64,000 nt of DNA from NCBI RefSeq assembly GCF_900187445.1, contig NZ_FYEB01000019.1:30494-94493 (forward strand), read 5' to 3'. The stretch comes from Pseudomonas sp. Irchel s3b2 (GTDB lineage Bacteria; Pseudomonadota; Gammaproteobacteria; Pseudomonadales; Pseudomonadaceae). The position numbers were made by a program, and so were the translations under genes. Each line of letters opens with the position of its first letter. Position 1 is the stretch's first letter. Shown in pieces: positions 57,834-64,000 of this stretch. The notes beneath the pieces are model-generated. The model had not been told where the DNA came from. It searched no databases and worked only from the letters and a program-made list of their open reading frames with translations.

Positions 57834-59000
57834 ATGAATAAACGTCCGTTGTATTTCGACTACGCCGCCACCACGCCGGTGGATGAGCGGGTCATCAAGG
57901 TCATGGTCGAGTGTCTGGGTTTCACAGGTAACTTCGGCAATCCAGCGTCCAGTTCCCACGCCTTCGGTCAACAGGCCCGGCAATCGGTTGAGCAAGCACG
58001 GCGCCAGGTCGCCGAATTGGTGGGCGCCCAGGCGCAACAAATCGTCTGGACCTCCGGTGCCACCGAATCCAACAACCTTGCCCTCAAGGGCGTGGCCCAG
58101 GCCCGCGGTGTGTCCGGCGGGCACATCATCACCAGCCAGATCGAACACAAAGCGATTCTCGACACTGCAAAACAGTTGCAGGACGCAGGCGTTGCGGTGA
58201 CGTATCTGGTGCCCGATGCCGAAGGCCTGATTACCCCACAAGCGGTCAGCGAAGCGATGCGTGAGGACACCTTTCTGGTGTCGTTGATGCTGGTCAATAA
58301 CGAATTGGGCACCGTCAACGACATCCCGGCCATCGGCCAGGTGGTGCGTGATCGCGATGCGTTGTTTCACGTTGATGCGGCCCAGGGCGCGGGCAAAGTG
58401 GCGATCGATCTGGCTAGGTGGCCAGTGGATTTGATGTCGTTCTCGGCGCACAAGGTCTACGGCCCCAAAGGCATTGGCGCGCTGTATGTCGGTTCTCGCG
58501 CGCAGCAGCGTCTGCAGGCGCAGATCCACGGTGGTGGTCACGAGGGTGGGTTGCGTTCCGGCACGCTGGCGACGCACCAGATTGCCGCAATGGGGGCAGC
58601 CTTCGCGTTGGCGGCCACCTCGTTCGATGAAGAAAAAGCCACCATCACGCGTTTGCGTGAACGCTTGCTCGAACCGCTGCTGAGCATCCCCGGCGTTCGC
58701 CTCAATGGCAGCCCGACCCGGCGCATCCCCCATACCCTGAGCCTGACTTTCAACGAAGGCGAATTCAGTTCCGCGGCGTTGAGCACCTCGATCGCATTTT
58801 CCGCGACCTCGGCCTGCAATTCCGCCAGCAATGCGCCGTCCCATGTACTGCTGGCACTGGGGCATGACGCGCGCTCGGCCAGTCGCACCATTCGCTTGAG
58901 CCTGGGGCGTTTCACCACCGAGCAGGATATCGATCAAGCGGTACACCTGATTAAAGCAGCTTGCGCCAGTGCTCCGGCATTCTGGGCAACAGGTCCTTAA
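57834..59000 (+). CDS. Cysteine desulfurase family protein (NifS/IscS-like)
   Basis: 388 residues, class V PLP aminotransferase fold. FDYAATTPVDERV near 9, WTSGATESNNLALKG near 74, VDAAQGAGK near 180, PLP lysine in SFSAHKVYGPKG near 206, and the sulfur-carrying cysteine in TSACNSASNAPSHVLLALG near 325. It takes sulfur from cysteine for Fe-S clusters or thio-modification. No iscR/iscU neighbours, so it is not the housekeeping iscS. Its own partner is unknown. Confidence 0.9.
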   Translation: MNKRPLYFDYAATTPVDERVIKVMVECLGFTGNFGNPASSSHAFGQQARQSVEQARRQVAELVGAQAQQIVWTSGATESNNLALKGVAQARGVSGGHIITSQIEHKAILDTAKQLQDAGVAVTYLVPDAEGLITPQAVSEAMREDTFLVSLMLVNNELGTVNDIPAIGQVVRDRDALFHVDAAQGAGKVAIDLARWPVDLMSFSAHKVYGPKGIGALYVGSRAQQRLQAQIHGGGHEGGLRSGTLATHQIAAMGAAFALAATSFDEEKATITRLRERLLEPLLSIPGVRLNGSPTRRIPHTLSLTFNEGEFSSAALSTSIAFSATSACNSASNAPSHVLLALGHDARSASRTIRLSLGRFTTEQDIDQAVHLIKAACASAPAFWATGP

Positions 59001-59055
59001 GCGCCGACGCCGATCGGCACCGAATAATAATGATGAGTGGTTAGCAGGAGACACG

Positions 59056-60864
59056 ATGAGTACACAGCCTTTGACCAATGGATTGGTACCCCAGCGCCTG
59101 GCGCAAACCCGCGAGCTGATGAGCCGGGAGGGCATTCATGCTCTGCTGGTGCCGTCGGCCGACCCGCACCTGTCGGAGTACCTGCCGGGCTATTGGCAGG
59201 GGCGGCAGTGGCTGTCGGGTTTTCACGGCTCGGTGGGCACGCTGATCGTCACGCCGGATTTTGCCGGTGTCTGGGCCGACAGCCGCTATTGGGAACAAGC
59301 GAGCAAGGAACTCAAGGGCAGCGGCATCGAACTGGTCAAGCTGCAACCGGGTCAACCCGGCCCGCTCGATTGGCTGGCCGAGCAAACCCCTGAAGGCGGT
59401 GTCGTTGCAGTCGATGGTGCGGTGATGGCCGTGGCCTCCGCGCGTACTTTGAGCAGCAAACTCGAAGAGCGCGGCGCACGTCTGCGCACCGACATCGATC
59501 TGCTGAGTGAAGTCTGGAGTGACCGTCCGAGTCTGCCGAACGAGCCGATCTACCAACACTTGCCGCCTCAGGCGACGGTCAGCCGTGGCGAAAAACTCGC
59601 CAAACTGCGTGAGGTGCTGAAAGAGCGCGGTGCCGACTGGCACTTCATCGCCACCCTCGATGACATCGCCTGGCTGTTCAACCTGCGCGGCGGCGATGTG
59701 TCGTTCAACCCGGTGTTTGTGTCCTTCGCCCTGATCAGCCAGCAGCAGGCCACCTTGTTCGTGGCCCTGAGCAAAGTGAGCGCCGAGCTGCGCGCCATCC
59801 TCGAACAGGACGGCGTGACCCTGCGCGATTACAGCGAAGTAACCGCCGCCTTGCGCGCCGTGCCGAGCGGCGCGAGCCTGCAAGTCGATCCGGCACGGGT
59901 CACGGCCGGTCTGTTGGATAACCTGGACAGCGGCGTGAAACTGCTCGAAGGCCTGAACCCGACCACCCTGGCCAAGTCGCAGAAAAGCCTGGCCGATGCC
60001 GAGCATATTCGTCGGGCCATGGAGCAGGATGGCGCGGCGCTGTGCGAATTCTTCGCTTGGCTGGAAGCGGCATGGGGGTATGAGCGCGTCACCGAACTGA
60101 CCATCGACGAACACCTCACCGCGGCGCGTACCCGGCGTCCAGATTATGTGTCGCTGAGTTTCAACACCATTGCCGCGTTTAACGCCAATGGCGCCATGCC
60201 GCATTACCACGCCACCGAAGAAGAACACGCGGTGATCGAGGGTGACGGCCTGTTGCTGATCGACTCCGGCGGCCAATATCTGGGCGGTACCACCGACATT
60301 ACCCGAATGGTGCCGGTGGGTACGCCGACTGGCGAGCAGAAGCGCGATTGCACCCGAGTGCTTAAAGGCGTGATTGCACTCTCCCGTGCACAGTTCCCAC
60401 GAGGCATTCTGTCGCCGTTACTGGATGCTATTGCCCGCGCACCGATCTGGGCCGAAAGCGTCGACTATGGTCACGGCACCGGTCACGGCGTCGGCTACTT
60501 CCTCAATGTTCACGAAGGCCCGCAAGTCATTGCCTATCAAGCCGCGGCGGCACCGCAAACCGCGATGCAGCCGGGCATGATCACGTCCATCGAACCGGGC
60601 ACTTACCGTCCGGGACGCTGGGGTGTGCGAATCGAGAATCTGGTATTGAATCGTGAAGCAGGCAAGAGCGAATTCGGTGAGTTCCTGAAATTCGAAACCC
60701 TGACCCTGTGCCCGATCGACACCCGTTGCCTGGAACCGTCGCTGCTGACCGAAGACGAAAAGCAGTGGTTCAACGCTTATCACGCCGAGGTGCGTGAACG
60801 CTTGAGCCCGTTGCTCGACGGTGCGGCCCTCGAATGGTTGAACACCCGGACCGCGGCTATTTGA
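59056..60864 (+). CDS. Xaa-Pro aminopeptidase (M24B family)
   Basis: 602 residues, two creatinase-like N-terminal domains and a C-terminal pita-bread domain. Metal ligands: Asp in LLIDSGGQYL and GGTTDITRMV near 415-428, His in GHGTGHGVGYFLNVHEGP near 480, Glu in MITSIEPGTYRPG near 515 and VRIENLVL near 528. Removes N-terminal residues preceding proline. This long form resembles eukaryotic-type aminopeptidase P. GGAGA precedes ATG 59056; the frame is open further up but overlaps the desulfurase end. Confidence 0.92.
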   Translation: MSTQPLTNGLVPQRLAQTRELMSREGIHALLVPSADPHLSEYLPGYWQGRQWLSGFHGSVGTLIVTPDFAGVWADSRYWEQASKELKGSGIELVKLQPGQPGPLDWLAEQTPEGGVVAVDGAVMAVASARTLSSKLEERGARLRTDIDLLSEVWSDRPSLPNEPIYQHLPPQATVSRGEKLAKLREVLKERGADWHFIATLDDIAWLFNLRGGDVSFNPVFVSFALISQQQATLFVALSKVSAELRAILEQDGVTLRDYSEVTAALRAVPSGASLQVDPARVTAGLLDNLDSGVKLLEGLNPTTLAKSQKSLADAEHIRRAMEQDGAALCEFFAWLEAAWGYERVTELTIDEHLTAARTRRPDYVSLSFNTIAAFNANGAMPHYHATEEEHAVIEGDGLLLIDSGGQYLGGTTDITRMVPVGTPTGEQKRDCTRVLKGVIALSRAQFPRGILSPLLDAIARAPIWAESVDYGHGTGHGVGYFLNVHEGPQVIAYQAAAAPQTAMQPGMITSIEPGTYRPGRWGVRIENLVLNREAGKSEFGEFLKFETLTLCPIDTRCLEPSLLTEDEKQWFNAYHAEVRERLSPLLDGAALEWLNTRTAAI

Positions 60865-60911
60865 GCGGGTTTGAGTCCAGGCGCTGTTTCCAGCGCCTGG
60901 CTCATCTCTGG

Positions 60912-61508
60912 CTATTGCGCACGCAGGGTTTCGAGGACGAAGTCCAGTCGATCCTGGCCGAAGAACAGCTGATTTCCGATGAACATGCTCGGCGCTCCGA
61001 ACACGCCGCGTTGTACCGCGTTTTCGGTGTTTTCCTTGAGGGCGGCTTTGACGTCCTCATCGGCCGTCAGCGCCAGCACCTCGTTCGGGTCGAAACCGTT
61101 TTGCGTCAGCACGACCGCGACGGTCGCCGGGTCATCGAGACTGCGTCCTTCAACCCAAAGGGCGTGAAACAGGCAATCGATAAACGCCTGAAAGCGTTTG
61201 GGATGACGCAGTTGCATACCCGTGACAGCGCGCATCAGCATCAGGGTGTTGATGGGGAAGTTTGGGTTGAACTTCAGCGGTACGCCATAGCGTTTGGCAT
61301 AGCGGTCCAGGTCCTGAAACATGTAGCGACCCTTTGCCGGTACGGTGATAGGGGAAGCATTGCCGGTAGCTTTGAAGACGCCACCCAGCAACATCGGTCT
61401 GTAGATCAACTGGCTATCGGTCTGTTTGCAGATACTCGGCAGTTGGGTATAGGCCAGGTAAGTGGCGGGGCTGCCGAGGTCGAAAAAGAACTCCACAGTT
61501 TTGCTCAT
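60912..61508 (-). CDS. 2-hydroxychromene-2-carboxylate isomerase (DsbA/GST-kappa fold)
   Basis: 198 residues. VEFFFDLGSPATYLAYTQLP at 4-23 has the catalytic serine in place of a CxxC motif. RPMLLGGVFKATGN, RYMFQDLDRYAKRYGVPLKFNP and the C-terminal GVFGAPSMFIGNQLFFGQDRLDFV are typical. Family members isomerise hydroxychromene carboxylate in aromatic degradation with glutathione. No naphthalene-type pathway genes are nearby, so the true substrate is uncertain. Probable operon with the SDR gene 36 bases upstream. Confidence 0.88.
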   Translation of the reverse strand: MSKTVEFFFDLGSPATYLAYTQLPSICKQTDSQLIYRPMLLGGVFKATGNASPITVPAKGRYMFQDLDRYAKRYGVPLKFNPNFPINTLMLMRAVTGMQLRHPKRFQAFIDCLFHALWVEGRSLDDPATVAVVLTQNGFDPNEVLALTADEDVKAALKENTENAVQRGVFGAPSMFIGNQLFFGQDRLDFVLETLRAQ

Positions 61509-61544
61509 GATCGATGTGCTCTTCTTATTTTTGTTGGGGTGGGT

Positions 61545-62285
61545 TCACCAGCGTTCGTTCCAGGGGCGCAGATCCAGCTCGAAGGTCCAGGCGTCCCGTG
61601 GCTGGCTGTGCAGGTACCAATAGTTGTCGGCGATGTGCTCGGGATTGAGAATGCCGTCCTGATCCTTGGTCGCGTATTTTTCCGGAAAATTGTCGCGGAT
61701 AAAGTCGGTATCGATGGCGCCATCAACCACGACGTGGGCGACGTGGATGTTCATCGGTCCCAGTTCGCGGGCCATGCTTTGCGCCAAGGCGCGAATCCCG
61801 TGCTTGGCACCGGCGAAGGCGGCGAAACCTGCGGCGCCGCGCAAGCCGGCAGTAGCGCCGGTGAACAAGATCGTGCCCCGTTGGCGGGTGACCATGCGCT
61901 TGGCCACTTCACGGGCGTTGAGAAACCCTGAGAAACAGGCCATTTCCCAAATCTTGAAATACTTGCGGGCGGTTTCTTCGAGGATGCTGCACGGCACATT
62001 GGCGCCGATATTGAAGACGAACGCTTCGATGGGGCCGATCTCGGTTTCGATCTGCTCGATGAGTGCTATCACATCTTCTTCATTACGCGCATCGCAGGCA
62101 AAACCATGAGCCTCGCCACCACTGGCTGTGATGGACTCTACCAATGGCTGAAGTTTGTCTGCGCTGCGACGTGTGACGCAGGCGACATAACCTTCACGGG
62201 CAAAACGTTTGGCGATGGCGCCGCCGGTGGCATCGCCTGCGCCGACGACCAATACGATTTTCTTGTTATGGATAGCGGTGGTCAT
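61545..62285 (-). CDS. SDR-family oxidoreductase with atypical active site
   Basis: 246 residues from ATG 62285. Rossmann motif VVGAGDATGGAIAKRFAREG differs from the usual TGxxxGxG. NIGANVPCS replaces NNAG. The catalytic YxxxK appears as F-AGA-K in AAFAGAKHGIRALAQSMARE, so the proton-donating Tyr is Phe. It may be a divergent or non-redox SDR. The C-terminus DAWTFELDLRPWNERW is well conserved in this subgroup from memory. Adjacent isomerase gene suggests a shared, uncharacterised pathway. Confidence 0.85.
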   Translation of the reverse strand: MTTAIHNKKIVLVVGAGDATGGAIAKRFAREGYVACVTRRSADKLQPLVESITASGGEAHGFACDARNEEDVIALIEQIETEIGPIEAFVFNIGANVPCSILEETARKYFKIWEMACFSGFLNAREVAKRMVTRQRGTILFTGATAGLRGAAGFAAFAGAKHGIRALAQSMARELGPMNIHVAHVVVDGAIDTDFIRDNFPEKYATKDQDGILNPEHIADNYWYLHSQPRDAWTFELDLRPWNERW

Positions 62286-62383
62286 GGATATCGCCCTTTG
62301 CTGAACGGTCATTGACTGACGAACGTTAGCAGCATCGGGGCGAAGCGCCTATCGGGCTACGCAAGCCCGATAGAAAGGGAGGG

Positions 62384-62665
62384 TTACTTGCAGATGACGA
62401 TCATGCTGCGGCTGGTATAGCCGGCAGGGTTGAGGCCGAACGGATAGTCACCGGGTTCTTCCACTGCATCCCCTGACTTGGCGATGACCTTGTATCCCTT
62501 GGGCGCACACGAATTGGCGGCGCTGGTGTAGCACTTGTCCCACGAGGACGAGAGCCCCGAACAGTTGATATGCAGCCCTCTCTTGCCGTGTTTCGTCTGG
62601 GGTTTCGAGGTCGCCGCGCAGCCCGCAATTGCAAGTACGGCGATCAGTATCAAAATTCGTTTCAT
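62384..62665 (-). CDS. Small lipoprotein, unknown function
   Basis: 93-residue precursor. The signal peptide MKRILILIAVLAIAGC ends in a lipobox. The mature region has four cysteines (INCSGLSSSWDKCYTSAANSCAPKGYKVI and the C-terminal VICK), likely forming disulfides. I recognise no named family with confidence. An upstream open frame to 62713 is not used because it would bury the signal peptide. Confidence 0.82.
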   Translation of the reverse strand: MKRILILIAVLAIAGCAATSKPQTKHGKRGLHINCSGLSSSWDKCYTSAANSCAPKGYKVIAKSGDAVEEPGDYPFGLNPAGYTSRSMIVICK

Positions 62666-62833
62666 TGCTGTCCTTAATAGCGGCCCCGGATCTGTGCCTG
62701 GGTCTGCCTGCATTCGCTTTTGCTTGAAGCGTTCTGATATCCCTATCTGAAAAAATCCATGTCTGACACTGAGTTACGTAGCCTAAACATGGCCTAATTG
62801 AGCGGTAAATACCAGACCTTCGTCAATCTCGTT

Positions 62834-63721
62834 TCAATCCGCTGCGACCACAGGCTTGGCGGTACTCCCCATGGTCATGGTCGCGCCGACGGAAGCCAGA
62901 ATGATGCACAGGATAGCCATCCACTGTGACAGGGAAAGGTATTCCTGGAGGAACAACAGGCCGGACAGCGCGCCGATCGCAGGTTCGATGCTCATCAACG
63001 TACCGAAGGTCCGGGCAGGTATGCGTGTGAGGGCGACCATCTCCAGGGTATAGGGCAGGGCGGTGGACAGAATGGCGACCCCGATGGCCACGGGAATCAA
63101 CGAAGGGGTCAGTAACGCGGCGCCGGCGTGGACAATGCCGATGGGGGCCACGAACAGGGCGGCAATCATCACGCCCAATGCTGCGGTCTGCACTCCATTA
63201 TCAGCGCCGGCCTTCTGGCCGAACAGAATGTACAGCGCCCAGCAGACGCCAGCACCCAGGGCATAACCTGCGCCGACCAGATCGATGCCCGCGCTCGTGG
63301 CGCCTGTCGGAATCAATAGCAGTAACCCCAAGGCTGCCAGAGCGATCCATAGAAAGTCGATCGCTCGACGTGAGGCGTAAATAGCGACTGCCAATGGGCC
63401 GGTGAACTCCAGGGCTACGGCGATACCCAGAGGGACAGTGCGCAAGGACATATAGAAGAGGAAGTTCATGCCGCCCAACGCCATTCCGTAAACGATAACG
63501 GTGCGCAGGGATTTCGCGGTGAGCTTCGCTCGCCATGGGCGCAATATCAGTAGCATGATCACACTGGCAAAGATCAGTCGCAGGGTGGTCGTTCCTTGAG
63601 CACCGATAACCGGGAACATGCTTTTGGCCAGGGAGGCTCCGGACTGGATCGATGCCATGGCTATCAAGAGCAGGCCAACCGAGAACAGAGTCGAGGCAAG
63701 ACTGCGGGGGTGGTCATTCAT
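62834..63721 (-). CDS. rhtA: Threonine/homoserine exporter RhtA (EamA family)
   Basis: 295 residues, ten membrane helices in two EamA repeats. Very close to E. coli RhtA: LLIAMASIQSGASLAKSMFP, YGMALGGMNFLFYMSLRTVP, LGIAVALEFTGPLAVAIYAS, AILSTALPYTLEMVALTRIP and RTFGTLMSIEPAIGALSGL. Exports threonine and homoserine. Single gene, transcribed away from the strong promoter at the right edge. Confidence 0.92.
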   Translation of the reverse strand: MNDHPRSLASTLFSVGLLLIAMASIQSGASLAKSMFPVIGAQGTTTLRLIFASVIMLLILRPWRAKLTAKSLRTVIVYGMALGGMNFLFYMSLRTVPLGIAVALEFTGPLAVAIYASRRAIDFLWIALAALGLLLLIPTGATSAGIDLVGAGYALGAGVCWALYILFGQKAGADNGVQTAALGVMIAALFVAPIGIVHAGAALLTPSLIPVAIGVAILSTALPYTLEMVALTRIPARTFGTLMSIEPAIGALSGLLFLQEYLSLSQWMAILCIILASVGATMTMGSTAKPVVAAD

Positions 63722-63854
63722 TGCGTGGCATCGTCCGAAGTAGCAAGCGAGAGTGTTGTTTTATGTGTTGGGCAATATACTGCGCATTCGTTGCAGGTGC
63801 ATCTATATATAAGCAGCGATTTTGAACATCCTGATAGAAAAATCAAATCAGGGG

Positions 63855-63882
63855 TTGACGGCAGATTCTGAAAGTCTATAAT
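63855..63882 (+). promoter_or_regulatory. Very strong sigma-70 promoter with GC-rich discriminator
   Basis: TTGACG (63855-63860), 16 bases, TATAAT (63877-63882), followed by TCGCCCC, a discriminator typical of stringently controlled stable-RNA promoters. The 60 bases upstream are AT-rich like an UP element. The 110 bases downstream contain no reading frame with a ribosome-binding site that clearly starts a gene inside the window. Confidence 0.8.
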
Positions 63883-64000
63883 TCGCCCCACTTCCGGCGC
63901 AGTCGAAACGGAAAACTCCTTGGTAAACAAAGAGTTACGCAGTTTTCGGCAGCGGTTACGCTTCAGTTCATCGAAGCCAGAAGGAGTTGGAGGAGCGGTG
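63883..64000 (+). ncRNA. Probable leader of a stable-RNA (rRNA or tRNA) operon, incomplete
   Basis: The transcript from the strong promoter would start near 63890. It contains a hairpin-forming segment (GGAAAACTCCTTG ... CAAAGAGTT ... AGTTTTC) and no convincing gene. CTCCTTGGTAAACAA is a weak match to a boxA antitermination element. It resembles Pseudomonas rRNA/tRNA leaders from memory, but no mature RNA is inside the window. Confidence 0.45.

Noticed and set aside
58760..58860. Suspected frameshift in the cysteine desulfurase C-terminal region
   Set aside because: The Ser/Ala-rich stretch looks odd, but the active-site segment SACNSAS and the following SLGRFTTEQDI are in the same frame, so the gene appears intact.
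1..64000. Biosynthetic or defence islands, prophage, insertion sequences
   Set aside because: No transposase, integrase, restriction, toxin-antitoxin or capsid signatures were found, and composition is even apart from intergenic regions.

Overview
The window is chromosomal DNA of a fluorescent Pseudomonas, most likely of the P. fluorescens group. The evidence is a pyoverdine locus (pvdS, pvdL, pvdH, MbtH, fpvGHJKCDEF), an acyclic-terpene (atu) cluster, a dsbDEG/dsbRS locus, GC-rich codon use, and many copies of the paired REP hairpins typical of this group. I see no phage, transposase, plasmid function, CRISPR array or tRNA gene. Almost everything is ordinary core or near-core genome. The more interesting content is regulatory: promoters and operators that can be read directly in the DNA.

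Layout. 1-4.6 kb: 3' end of an ammonium transporter, a CPA2 cation/proton antiporter, a small glutaredoxin-like protein, a LexA-box-controlled gene of unknown function and an RluA-type pseudouridine synthase. 4.6-7.4 kb: small lipoprotein and molybdenum-cofactor genes (mobA divergent from moaB-moeA). 7.4-14.8 kb: small membrane protein, YegS-like lipid kinase, a NarL-type two-component pair, a degenerate Hpt-like protein, cheV with a FliA-type promoter, a MOSC protein, ppnP and a DEDDh exonuclease. 14.8-24.1 kb: atuABCDEF with divergent atuR. These genes take citronellol/geraniol-type terpenes through geranyl-CoA carboxylation; atuG and atuH are not present next to atuF.

24.1-49.3 kb: a periplasmic binding protein, then a first pyoverdine block: a hydroxyornithine-acetyltransferase-like gene, pvdS and the 13-kb pvdL. 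An alpha/beta hydrolase follows, then the periplasmic disulfide block dsbG-dsbE-dsbD with divergent dsbRS, a GNAT gene, and a second pyoverdine block (pvdH, MbtH-like). 49.5-55.7 kb: fpvGHJKCDEF, which reduces and recycles iron from ferripyoverdine in the periplasm. Three genes or operons (acetyltransferase, pvdL, pvdH) carry a PvdS-type promoter of the form TAAAT-N16-CGT (TAATT for pvdL). pvdS itself has a sigma-70 promoter covered by a Fur box. The circuit reads as: low iron releases Fur, PvdS is made, chromophore precursor (PvdL, PvdH for Dab, MbtH helper) and side-chain modification genes are expressed, and Fpv proteins recover the iron.

55.9-64 kb: ordinary single genes: VOC protein, lipoprotein, LysE exporter, cysteine desulfurase, Xaa-Pro aminopeptidase, a DsbA-fold isomerase next to an atypical SDR, a small lipoprotein and rhtA. 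The right edge carries a very strong promoter with a GC-rich discriminator and structured leader, probably that of an rRNA or tRNA operon lying beyond the window.

Limits: all assignments were made by reading the sequence; no database search was run. Start codons were chosen from ribosome-binding sites, overlaps and remembered family N-termini.
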